64,000 nt of DNA, taken from NCBI RefSeq assembly GCF_003428695.1, contig NZ_QURH01000199.1, positions 1 to 64,000 on the forward strand, read 5' to 3'. The translations under genes and the position numbers were made by a program. The stretch's first letter is position 1. Every line of letters starts with the position of its first letter. The notes beneath the pieces were generated by a model. It ran no database searches, was not told the origin of the DNA, and worked only from the letters and a program-made list of their open reading frames with translations. The stretch is from Actinomadura logoneensis. GTDB lineage: Bacteria; Actinomycetota; Actinomycetes; Streptosporangiales; Streptosporangiaceae. Shown here piece after piece: positions 36,211 to 43,846 of this stretch.

Positions 36211-37149
36211 TCAGTGGGCCATCGCGGTCAGTTGGTCGGGGTGGTGGGCGGCGACGTCGTGGGCGGCCTGGACGAAGGCGGCGACGGCCGGGGACCGCGA
36301 GGTCTCCGGCCAGGCGACCATGACCGCGCTGGGGCTGAGGTCGGTGACCGGCCGGTATGCGATGTCCGGGCGCTGGTGCCGCTTGGTGGTGGAGAGTGAT
36401 AGGAACGCCACCCCTTGGCCCAGCGCGACCACCTCCAGAAGTTGCTCGACACTGGCCACGAGCGGTCCCTCGGGAGCGTCGGCCGACTTCTGGCCGTCGC
36501 CTGCCGTCGCTCCGTCGCATCCTGTGCAGTAGGCGATGGTGGAGGGGGCTGCCCCCTTCCAACGGGGGATCGGTTCGCCCCTGAGGTCGGAAAGCCGTAG
36601 TCGCCGACGTCCTGCCAGGCGGTGCGCGGCGGGCAGGACGGCCAGTCGCGGCTCGACCAGGAGCGTCTCGGAATCCAGCCCTTGGCCGTCGAACGGGCTG
36701 CGAAGCAGCGCTACATCGGCACGGCCGTCCCGCAGCATGGCGATCGGCTCTCCGCTGCCGCCGAAGACGACCTCCGGCGGCGGCAGATGCGGATCCTTCT
36801 CCCTGTAGGCGGCGAGGATCTCCCGCAGCAGCCCGGCATCCCCTCCCGGCTTGACCGCCACGACGAGCTGCGGTGTCGGCTGACCGGCCCGGCGCGTGCG
36901 CCGGGCGGCCGCGTGCACCGCGTCGACCGCGATTCGCGCCTGGTCGAGCAGCACGTGACCGGCGGGCGTCAGCCTGACCTGCCGGGTGGTGCGTTCCAGC
37001 AGGCGCACACCGAGCCGGGACTCCATCTGAGCGATGGTCTTCGACAGCGGGGGCTGCGCCATCCCCAGGCGCTGCGCGGCGCGGCTGAAGTTCAGTTCCT
37101 CGGCGACTGCGATGAAGTACCTCAGCTCCCGCGCCTCCAGCTCAGTCAT
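36211..37149 (-). CDS. LysR-family transcriptional regulator
   Basis: A 312-aa regulator. The winged helix-turn-helix is at 8-66 (ELRYFIAVAEELNFSRAAQR, QPPLSKTIAQMESRLGVRLL), followed by a type 2 periplasmic-binding-like effector domain from about 90. It is divergent from the SDR gene with a clear T-N11-A type dyad between them (37153-37171), so it very likely controls that gene and itself. The effector is unknown. Confidence 0.92.
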   Translation of the reverse strand: MTELEARELRYFIAVAEELNFSRAAQRLGMAQPPLSKTIAQMESRLGVRLLERTTRQVRLTPAGHVLLDQARIAVDAVHAAARRTRRAGQPTPQLVVAVKPGGDAGLLREILAAYREKDPHLPPPEVVFGGSGEPIAMLRDGRADVALLRSPFDGQGLDSETLLVEPRLAVLPAAHRLAGRRRLRLSDLRGEPIPRWKGAAPSTIAYCTGCDGATAGDGQKSADAPEGPLVASVEQLLEVVALGQGVAFLSLSTTKRHQRPDIAYRPVTDLSPSAVMVAWPETSRSPAVAAFVQAAHDVAAHHPDQLTAMAH

Positions 37150-37152
37150 ATC

Positions 37153-37171
37153 TCTGGACTATAGATCCAGA
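37153..37171. promoter_or_regulatory. LysR-type operator
   Basis: TCTGGA and TCCAGA flank CTATAGA, a 19-bp perfect dyad containing the LTTR T-N11-A consensus, four bases upstream of the LysR start codon and 50 before the SDR start. Confidence 0.75.
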
Positions 37172-37220
37172 CTTTTCCTGTCTTTCCCTGGCGCACGTGG
37201 GGGACGGGAGGCTGGGCGCC

Positions 37221-37955
37221 ATGACGACCTCACAGAAGACAGCTCTGGTCACCGGCGCGAACAAGGGCATCGGCAAGGAGACGGCACGCGGGCTCGCGGC
37301 CCTCGGCATCACCGTGCTGATCGGCGCCCGCGACGCCGGGCGCGGCGAGGCGGCGGCCGAGGAGCTCCGCGCGGACGGCGCCGACGTACGGGTCGTGCCG
37401 CTGGACGTCACCGACGAGATCTCGGTCCAGGCCGCCGCCAAGCACATCGACGCCGCGTTCGGGCGCCTCGACATCCTCGTCAACAACGCCGCGATCGCCG
37501 CTGGTCCTCAGCAGCCGAGTGAAACCCCCGCCGCCACCGTCCGGGAGGTCTACGAGACCAACGTGTTCGGCGTCATCGCGGTGACGCACGCGATGCTGCC
37601 CCTGCTGCGGCGCTCCGCCGCCGCACGCATCGTCAACATGTCCAGCGAGCTCGGCTCCCTCGCACATCTGGCCGACCCGGGCAGCCCGTGGTCCGCCTAC
37701 TCCTCGGTTCTCCTCCCTTACTGCACCTCGAAGAGCGCGCTGAACGCGATCACCGTGCTCTACGCCAACGAACTGCGCGCCGAAGGAATCCTGGTCAACG
37801 CGGTGAGTCCCGGATACTGCGCGACCGACCTCAACCGCCACACCGGGATGCGCACGGCGGAGGAGGGCGCGTCCGTCGCGGTCCACCTGGCGACCGTGGG
37901 CGAGGACGGCCCGACGGGCGCCTTTCTGGCCGAGGACGGGCCGATTCCCTGGTGA
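37221..37955 (+). CDS. Short-chain dehydrogenase/reductase
   Basis: 244 aa, classical SDR length. TGANKGIGKE (cofactor loop), NNAAIAAG (NNAG-type), the catalytic Ser in NMSSELGSL and YCTSK (Tyr-x-x-x-Lys) are all present. ARDAGRG after the second strand suggests NADP preference. GGGAGG lies nine bases before the ATG at 37221. The cytoplasmic carbonyl substrate is unknown; the divergent LysR regulator is the probable controller. Confidence 0.9.
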   Translation: MTTSQKTALVTGANKGIGKETARGLAALGITVLIGARDAGRGEAAAEELRADGADVRVVPLDVTDEISVQAAAKHIDAAFGRLDILVNNAAIAAGPQQPSETPAATVREVYETNVFGVIAVTHAMLPLLRRSAAARIVNMSSELGSLAHLADPGSPWSAYSSVLLPYCTSKSALNAITVLYANELRAEGILVNAVSPGYCATDLNRHTGMRTAEEGASVAVHLATVGEDGPTGAFLAEDGPIPW

Positions 37956-37965
37956 GCCCCTGCCG

Positions 37966-38150
37966 CGTTGCGGCTGCGTCGCGTCGGCGCCTCGCTGCTT
38001 GGCGAGCCGCTGCACGCGGTCACGGTCGGCGACGGGCCGGCGGACGCGGTGGTCATCGCCGGGCCGCATCCCACGAGCCCGTCGGGGCACTGACCGCCCT
38101 CACGATGATCGAACTGCTCGGTGAGAACCCCGAACTCCGGGCCGGGCTCG
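37966..38150 (+). pseudogene. M14 zinc carboxypeptidase fragment
   Basis: Frame ALRLRRVGASLLGEPLHAVT then VGDGPADAVVIAGPHP; after loss of one C in a C-run the next frame carries HEPVGALTALTMIELLGENP. Together they form the first zinc-ligand region (His-x-x-Glu in HPHEP) of M14 peptidases. Nothing of the remaining catalytic domain is left; the sequence passes directly into an unrelated regulator fragment. Confidence 0.6.
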
Positions 38151-38608
38151 CCGACCTGCACCGCCGCCACGGCGAGCCGGACCGCGCCGAGCGGACGCTC
38201 AGGGAGCTGGAGTCGGTCGTCCAGGGGATGCCCGCCGCCGAGCAGACCGCCGCCATCCATATCGCCCCTGTCCGGACGGCCATCAGGATCGACACCGGCG
38301 ACACCGCAGCAGCGCGGGAGCTGCTGCCCTGGGTGGTGGCGACCGGAGGTTGGCTCAGCCACATGGCCGCGCCCGGCGCCGAGCTCCTCGCCCGGCTGCT
38401 CGCGCGAGAAGGGAACGCGGCGGAAGCGGCGACCGCTCTGAGGATGAGCCAGGTCGTCTGCGGAACGTTCGACCGGGGCCATCCCGACCTGCGCGAACTG
38501 ATCGGCGACCTCACCGAACGGCTCGGCGCGACGGCCTATGCCGGGGCGTTCGACCGGGGCGCCCGGATGCCGCGCGCGGCGGCCCTCGACCGTCTCCGCT
38601 CCCTCTGA
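38151..38608 (+). pseudogene. C-terminal fragment of AfsR/LuxR-like large regulator
   Basis: Helical repeats AAARELLPWVVATGGWLSHM and AAPGAELLARLLAREGNAAE, then VVCGTFDRGHPDLRELIGDL and AYAGAFDRGARMPRAAALDR, are the TPR-like end seen in actinobacterial AfsR/BTAD-type ATPase regulators (the final ..GAFDxG..xRGRALPREEAL pattern). There is no start or N-terminal domain; it follows the M14 fragment in one continuous frame, so a deletion joined two genes. Confidence 0.5.
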
Positions 38609-38666
38609 CGGCGGCCATCAGCCCGATTTCAGCGCGCTGTCAGCGCCTCCCTCCAGTGTGGGGCGC

Positions 38667-38900
38667 ATGACCGATCACCAACCGACCCACCAGACGAGGA
38701 AGCCGGCCATCGCGGTCACCGGGCTGCGCTGGTTCGCCGAGCACCAGCCGTTCACCCTCCTGCCTGAGACCCTTCGCGGGCTGCTCCTCGGCACCGCCAT
38801 CGGAAGCAGCGCCGTCCAGGCCGTCGGCTGGTGCATCGCTCTGACCGTCGTCGGCTACCTGTGGTCGAAGTACCAGTTCCGCCGCGCCGCCTCCCGCTGA
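38667..38900 (+). pseudogene. ABC-2 permease remnant (DrrB-type C-terminus)
   Basis: 77 aa from an ATG at 38667. After a polar N-terminus (MTDHQPTHQTRKP) it runs straight into GLRWFAEHQPFTLLPETLRG and LLLGTAIGSSAVQAVGWCIA, the last two segments of DrrB-like antibiotic ABC permeases. About 170 residues of membrane domain are absent, as if an internal deletion joined the two ends. Confidence 0.65.
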
Positions 38901-39047
38901 GCCGCCAAAGAAGCCGGCCGCCGCCAGTACGAGGGGGCGGGGCGGCCCGGCGGTCGCGGCGGCCGACGCCGTGCTCAGCCGCGGACCATGGTCAGTTGCT
39001 GACCGAGCTCCTGTAGAGGCGGCCGGCCGGCGGCGAACACGATTCGC

Positions 39048-39626
39048 TCAGTCCCACAGGGCGCGCAGCGCCAGGTCGCCGATCTGCTGTAGCTCGTCGT
39101 GGCTGCGGCCGGCCGCCGCCTGGACGGCGATGCCGTCGGAGATCGTGTGGACGAGGGCGGCCAGGGCGGCCGGTTCGTAGTGGGAGGGCAGGTCGGCGGC
39201 CTGCTCCAGCCGTCTGCGCAGCGCCGCCTCACCGGCTTTGCGCACCGCGATGGCGTCCTGGCGCACGCTGTGCGCCTCCGGGCCGCGGGCGTGCACGCTG
39301 TTGACGCACAGGCAGCCGTGGGGCGTGTGCTCGCCCGCGGTGAGTTCCACCGCCCCGCGGATCAGCCGCTCGACGACCTCGCGGCCGGTGGGAGCGTCCA
39401 GCGCGTCGGCGGTGTAGGCGCCGGGGCCGCCGAGGTAACGGGCCAGGACCTTGGCGAACAGTTCTTCCTTGTTGCCGAAGGCGGCATAGAGGCTGGGCTT
39501 GTTGATGCCCATCGCGGTGGTCAGGTCGGTCAGCGAGGTGCCTTCGTAGCCGTGCCGCCAGAACACCTCCAGCGCGCGGTCGAGTGCGGCGTCTGCGTCG
39601 AACGAGCGTGGGCGTCCGCCGGGCAT
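39048..39626 (-). CDS. TetR-family repressor
   Basis: A 192-aa regulator. The N-terminal helix-turn-helix reads PRSFDADAALDRALEVFWRH, TSLTDLTTAMGINKPSLYAA and FGNKEELFAKVL. The C-terminal ligand domain contains HGCLCVNSVHARGPEAHSVR, typical of the AcrR/YxaF-like subgroup. It is divergent from a Gfo/Idh/MocA oxidoreductase. Two matching operators in the gap (39653 and 39706) show it almost certainly represses both genes. Confidence 0.9.
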   Translation of the reverse strand: MPGGRPRSFDADAALDRALEVFWRHGYEGTSLTDLTTAMGINKPSLYAAFGNKEELFAKVLARYLGGPGAYTADALDAPTGREVVERLIRGAVELTAGEHTPHGCLCVNSVHARGPEAHSVRQDAIAVRKAGEAALRRRLEQAADLPSHYEPAALAALVHTISDGIAVQAAAGRSHDELQQIGDLALRALWD

Positions 39627-39652
39627 GCCGTCCTCCCTCCTCTCCGAGTTCT

Positions 39653-39666
39653 ATACCTTTCGGTAC
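39653..39666. promoter_or_regulatory. TetR operator copy 1
   Basis: ATACCTTTCGGTAC shares the ATACC..CGGTAC frame with the copy at 39706; it lies 27 bases upstream of the TetR start codon. Confidence 0.6.
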
Positions 39667-39705
39667 GTTACCTGTTGCGCGAGGGCGTCGCACTGTTCTA
39701 GTTTC

Positions 39706-39719
39706 ATACCGGACGGTAC
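39706..39719. promoter_or_regulatory. TetR operator copy 2
   Basis: ATACCGGACGGTAC is a near-perfect dyad (TACCG/CGGTA around GA), 18 bases before the oxidoreductase start codon and 53 bases from copy 1. Confidence 0.68.
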
Positions 39720-39737
39720 ATAACTAGGGAGTGACGC

Positions 39738-40892
39738 ATGATCCGAGTCGGAGTCGTGGGGGCCAGCGGTTGGGCGGACGGCTCGCACCTACCCGCACTG
39801 GCCGCGCTCGAGGAGTTCGAGGTGACCGCGGTCGCGACCACCAACCAGGCCAGCGCGGACCGGGCGGCCGCCGCCCATGGCGTGCCGCACGCCTTCGCCG
39901 ACGCGGGCGAGCTCGCGGCGCACCCCGAGGTCGACCTGGTCGTCGTCTCGGTGAAGGCTTCCGGGCATGCCGCCGTGATCAGGGATGCGCTCAAGGCCGG
40001 CAAGCACGTCGTGTCCGAGTGGCCGTTGGGTGTCGACGCCGACGAAGCGAGCGAGCTGACCGAGGCCGCCACCGCCGCGGGCGTCATCCATGCGGTCGTC
40101 CTCCAGGGGCACCACTCGCCGAGCGCCCGCTTCGCCGCCGACCTCGTGGCCGAAGGCCGGATCGGCACGCTCGAATCGGTCGCACTGGTCGCCGAGGGCG
40201 CACCCTGGGGCGGCAGTCAGATCTGGCCGAACCTGGTGTTCGGCCTCGACCCCGCGGAGGGAACCAACATCCTGACCATCATGGCCGGCCACTTCCTGGC
40301 CGCACTCGAACGGGTCGCGGGGCCGCTGGCCGAGGTCTCGGCACGGCTGCCTCGCACGCACGACCGCGTGCTGGTCTCCGGGACGGAGCAGACCGTGCCC
40401 AACGCCACGCCCAGCCACGTGCTGCTGCACGGGCTGCTGACCAGCGGCGCCACCGCCTCCGTCGCCATTCACGGTGGCAACGGGCCCATCCAGGGCGCGT
40501 TCACGCTCAAGCTCGTCGGCAGCGATGCAACACTCACCGCCACCCCGGCCCAGCGCGAGAGTTTCATCCACTGGGGCGACTGGGACATCAGGATCGGAGA
40601 CGACCTACTCGCGCTGCCCGACGCCTATCGCACTGTCCCCGCCGGCGTCCGGTCCGGCCCTCCGGCCAACATCGCGGCCCTCTACCAGGAGGTCGCCCGG
40701 GCCATCGCCGAAGACCGGCAGCCACACCCCAGTTTCGAGACCGCCCTGCGCCACCACCGGCTCCTTGCCGCCATCGAACGGTCCGCGGCCGCGGGAACCG
40801 CCCAGGAAATCTCCTCACTCACCCACACACTTCCAAGCCCCGGCACCGGTCGTCTCGCGCATGCTGGAGCCCTACGCGCCCGGCGACCATAG
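39738..40892 (+). CDS. Gfo/Idh/MocA-family oxidoreductase, TetR-controlled
   Basis: A 384-aa NAD(P)-dependent enzyme. Its Rossmann start is VGVVGASGWADGSHLPALAA, and the family loop appears as HVVSEWPLGVDAD (EWPL replacing the usual EKP, so the catalytic Lys is absent or displaced; similar galactose 1-dehydrogenase/Gal80-like proteins share this). Fungal Gal80-type relatives act as sugar-sensing or sugar-oxidising proteins. GGGAG stands before the ATG at 39738. The C-terminal 25 residues are low-complexity. Confidence 0.85.
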   Translation: MIRVGVVGASGWADGSHLPALAALEEFEVTAVATTNQASADRAAAAHGVPHAFADAGELAAHPEVDLVVVSVKASGHAAVIRDALKAGKHVVSEWPLGVDADEASELTEAATAAGVIHAVVLQGHHSPSARFAADLVAEGRIGTLESVALVAEGAPWGGSQIWPNLVFGLDPAEGTNILTIMAGHFLAALERVAGPLAEVSARLPRTHDRVLVSGTEQTVPNATPSHVLLHGLLTSGATASVAIHGGNGPIQGAFTLKLVGSDATLTATPAQRESFIHWGDWDIRIGDDLLALPDAYRTVPAGVRSGPPANIAALYQEVARAIAEDRQPHPSFETALRHHRLLAAIERSAAAGTAQEISSLTHTLPSPGTGRLAHAGALRARRP

Positions 40893-40923
40893 GGCCTGAA
40901 AGGAGCAATGGGATCCTGGCCAC

Positions 40924-41256
40924 ATGCGATGGATGCGCGACTACTGGATGAACGACGAGCTCTGGCGCTACTTCGAACTCGATGACGAAAGATTCGTGCG
41001 GCGCCAAGTCGAGTTGGAAGGCCCGGACCGCGAGGCGAACACCGCATGTTCGATGGACGAGTGGGAAGACGCCCTCCGCGACAACATCGGCGACCAGTAC
41101 TACGAGACCTACGGCATGGTCGACGAGTGGTCCTTCACCCACGGGGACCACGAGGATCCGCAACCCTCCGACAAGGCCGAGTTCGAGAGCGTCTGGGCGC
41201 AGGCACGCCGCGCCTGCGAGGCTGGATCCCGCTCCCGCCCAGACCCGGCCCTCTGA
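40924..41256 (+). CDS. Small acidic protein, unknown
   Basis: 110 aa, very acidic and aromatic: MRWMRDYWMNDELWRYFELD, then EWEDALRDNIGDQYYETYGM and VDEWSFTHGDHEDPQPSDKA. It could be a compact helical protein. AAGGAG is 18 bases upstream, too far to be convincing. The composition (Trp, Asp, Glu, Tyr) is more protein-like than chance frames here. No family is recognised. Confidence 0.5.
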   Translation: MRWMRDYWMNDELWRYFELDDERFVRRQVELEGPDREANTACSMDEWEDALRDNIGDQYYETYGMVDEWSFTHGDHEDPQPSDKAEFESVWAQARRACEAGSRSRPDPAL

Positions 41257-41372
41257 AGGCCGCTCATTTCGACGGCAAGGTCAGTGCGAATGAGCCTTCT
41301 CGTGCGCCTCTTCGAGCGAGAATCCCGCCGGCCGGCCCCGGCACCCTCCGCCCCCGTGACGCGTAAGTGTGC

Positions 41373-42227
41373 TCAGGCATAGTCCGGGGTGGGAATGGCG
41401 CGGCTGAAGTCGCCGGTCCGCAGCGCTTCGGTGGGGATCGTCCAGTGCATGTCGCCACCGTCGGCGCCAAGACCCCACTCGTACGGCCCCGAGATCTGGA
41501 GCAGGTGTTGGAACTGGTGGAGTTCCTTTCCGTCCGGCAGAGGCGGTGAGTTCGACAGGACGGGCCACGCGAAGGCGATGTCGGCGGCGGTGAGCGCCCC
41601 CGGCCTCTGCTCCCAGTCGGGGAAGTCGTGCTCGAGATACAACCCGCGCATGATCGTGTCCCTCATCTCCATCGCTTCGGGACCGAGGTCGTCGGGCAGC
41701 ACCAGGTCGAAGCTCTGGTTGGGGAACGCGAAACCCGGTGACGCGGCCCAGGGCACCGGCGCGAAGACGCTTGCTCTGGCCGGTGGCGCGGCTGGGACGG
41801 CATGGGAGGAGCGCGCCGCGATCACCGCCGCCAGCTCCGGTGCGGTGCAGAAGGCGGGGCGCTTCCCGGCGACCTCGAAGGCGGCTTCGTGGCACTGCTC
41901 GGAGCCGGTGTCCAGAAAGAAGAAGTTGAGGAGTCCCGTACCGGCCGGGATCAGGTCCCCGAGCCATTCACGTGGCAGGGCGTCGGTGTCGAGCACCGCC
42001 AGGAGGCTGAGGGGGAAACCGTCGCATGTCGGCCACGGGGTCCCGGGTTCGAGCATCGCCATCCCGCCGAACCGGCTGTCTCCCGCCGCCTCTTCCGGCG
42101 CGGCGACGACGAGGTCGAAGCCCGGCCGTGCCATTTTCATGAAGTGGTGGGCGAGTTCCGGCCCGAGCCGTTCGGTGCAGAACTCGTGCAGTGCGGTGAG
42201 CGTGGTCGACGGATCCATGCACGGCAT
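41373..42227 (-). CDS. DUF1963 (YwqG-like) protein
   Basis: About 284 aa. The DUF1963 signature is visible: GGMAMLEPGTPWPTCDGFPL, SLLAVLDTDALPREWLG, GTGLLNFFFLDTG, and the late HQFQHLLQISGPYEWGLGAD with WGDGG-like residues. Members are soluble proteins of unknown role that often occur with contact-dependent toxin/immunity genes. The start is uncertain among a GTG at 42248 and ATGs at 42227 and 42218; I prefer 42227 for its upstream GGG. Confidence 0.75.
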   Translation of the reverse strand: MPCMDPSTTLTALHEFCTERLGPELAHHFMKMARPGFDLVVAAPEEAAGDSRFGGMAMLEPGTPWPTCDGFPLSLLAVLDTDALPREWLGDLIPAGTGLLNFFFLDTGSEQCHEAAFEVAGKRPAFCTAPELAAVIAARSSHAVPAAPPARASVFAPVPWAASPGFAFPNQSFDLVLPDDLGPEAMEMRDTIMRGLYLEHDFPDWEQRPGALTAADIAFAWPVLSNSPPLPDGKELHQFQHLLQISGPYEWGLGADGGDMHWTIPTEALRTGDFSRAIPTPDYA

Positions 42228-42336
42228 CAAAGCACCCGTCACCGACACGTCCGGCCGATGCCCATCGGCGCTGGCGGCCCGCCCGGCATCGGGGCGTCCG
42301 CTATGGCCGGCGGAGGTCCGCGACTATCTTCTGAGC

Positions 42337-43050
42337 ATGGTTGATCATTGCGCTGTCGAGGTCGGAGGCGTCCGACTGGCTTACCGGGTCGCTGGTTCCC
42401 CTGATGCTCCGCCGCTCGTCCTGCTGCACGCGGTGGGGGAGGGCGCGGCCGACTGGGAGCGGGTGATGCCCGCATTCGCGCGTCACTGGCGGGTGTACGC
42501 ACTCGACCTGCGCGGCCACGGGCGGAGTGACTGGCCCGGAGAGTACTCGCTGGAACTCATGCGGGACGACGTTCTCGGTTTCCTGGACGCCCTGGCGCTC
42601 GACCGCGTGGACCTCATCGGGCACTCCATGGGCGGCGTCGTCGCGTACCTGCTCGCGTCGGAGCAGCCGGAGCGGGTGGCTCGGCTGATCCTGGAGGACG
42701 CTCCGTTGCCGCTGCCACGGGAGCGGATCGTCCCCACCAGGCCGGACGGGGAACTGGCTTTCGACTGGGACATGGTCCTGGCCGTCAGAAGGCAGATCGA
42801 CGATCCGGACCCGGCCTGGCTGGACCGGCTCGGCGGGATCACCGCGCGGTCCCTCGTCATCGGCGGCGGTCCGCGGAGCCACATCCCCGCGGACCGGACC
42901 GCCGAACTGGCCCGGCGCATCCCCGGCTGCCGCAGCGAGACCATCCCGGCCGGACACCTGATCCATGCCGCCGAACCGGACGCGTTCACGGAAACGGCCC
43001 TTGCATTCCTGCGGACGCCATCGTCCGTCGCGGGGCCGCCGTTCAGCTGA
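42337..43050 (+). CDS. Alpha/beta-fold hydrolase
   Basis: 237 aa. The nucleophile elbow is GHSMGG (Ser97), the oxyanion HAVG sits at residues 31-34, and the late AGHLIHAAEPDAF gives the catalytic His (207). LDLRGHGRSDWPGEYSLELM is the usual strand 4 loop. The length and lid region (EDAPLPLPRERIVPTRPDGE) fit esterase- or haloperoxidase-like members. Its stop overlaps the stop of the converging CdsA-like gene by eight bases. Confidence 0.88.
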   Translation: MVDHCAVEVGGVRLAYRVAGSPDAPPLVLLHAVGEGAADWERVMPAFARHWRVYALDLRGHGRSDWPGEYSLELMRDDVLGFLDALALDRVDLIGHSMGGVVAYLLASEQPERVARLILEDAPLPLPRERIVPTRPDGELAFDWDMVLAVRRQIDDPDPAWLDRLGGITARSLVIGGGPRSHIPADRTAELARRIPGCRSETIPAGHLIHAAEPDAFTETALAFLRTPSSVAGPPFS

Positions 43051-43846
43051 GGACGAGTGCCAGCGAGAGGGCGAGGAGGAGGGAGTCCAGGCGGTCGAGC
43101 AGGCCGCCTGCACCCGCCAGCCAGGACGCCGAGTCCTTCGTCTCCACACCCCGCTTGACCATCGACTCCAGGAGATCTCCCAGCGGAGCACCGACCGCGA
43201 CCGCCACTACCAAGGGAGGTGTGAACGCCCCCAGGACGGCCAGGACGGCAAGCCCCGCGACGGTGCCGACCAGCAGGCCGCTCCAGTGCTTGCCGGGGGA
43301 GAGCGGGGACAAGGCCGGTCCGCCCAGCCGCCGCCCACCGAGCGACGCGGCGATGTCGGCGATCGAGACCGCGGCGAACAACGCCAGAACCACCGGGCCG
43401 AGCAGCACCACCCCGATCAGCGGGACGAACCAGACCAGCCCGAGCACTCCGAAGCACAAGCGCCGCAGTCCATCGGTGGCATCGCCGGTCAGCACCGGCA
43501 CCAGCGCGATGACCAGGACGGCGAGGGCGAACAGCCGGGGAACCTGATCAGGCGCCAGCCATGCCGTCACCGGCGCCACCGGCACGGCCACGGTGAGCAC
43601 CGCGCGGTCCAGCCGGGGAAGCCGGACCAGCGCGCCGTACTCCAGAGCGCACACGACCCCGGCCGCGGCGGCGAGGACGGCCGCGCCTCCCGCGCCCGCA
43701 GCCAGGGCGGCGACCACGACGGGTACCCCGGCGGCCCAGGCGCACCACCGAAGGACGTACTCCCGCCGTCTGGAGAACGCGACCGCGACACCGCCGACGA
43801 TCAGCGCGCCGGCGAGATGAGGAACCAGGTCGGCGACCTCGGTCAC
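43043..43846 (-). CDS. CdsA-like phosphatidate cytidylyltransferase
   Basis: 267 aa with about eight membrane helices. The C-terminal signature is recognisable as GAPLGDLLESMVKRGVETKD then LLDRLDSLLLA (consensus GDLxESxxKRxxxxKD..PGHGGxxDRxDS), and SPGKHWSGLLVGTVAG matches the SPxKTWEG loop. PGHGG is replaced by AGAGG, so it is a divergent member. It would make CDP-diacylglycerol or a CDP-activated relative from CTP. The GTG at 43846 overlaps the stop of the aminotransferase fusion gene (GTGA), so the two are coupled. Confidence 0.82.
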   Translation of the reverse strand: MTEVADLVPHLAGALIVGGVAVAFSRRREYVLRWCAWAAGVPVVVAALAAGAGGAAVLAAAAGVVCALEYGALVRLPRLDRAVLTVAVPVAPVTAWLAPDQVPRLFALAVLVIALVPVLTGDATDGLRRLCFGVLGLVWFVPLIGVVLLGPVVLALFAAVSIADIAASLGGRRLGGPALSPLSPGKHWSGLLVGTVAGLAVLAVLGAFTPPLVVAVAVGAPLGDLLESMVKRGVETKDSASWLAGAGGLLDRLDSLLLALSLALVLS

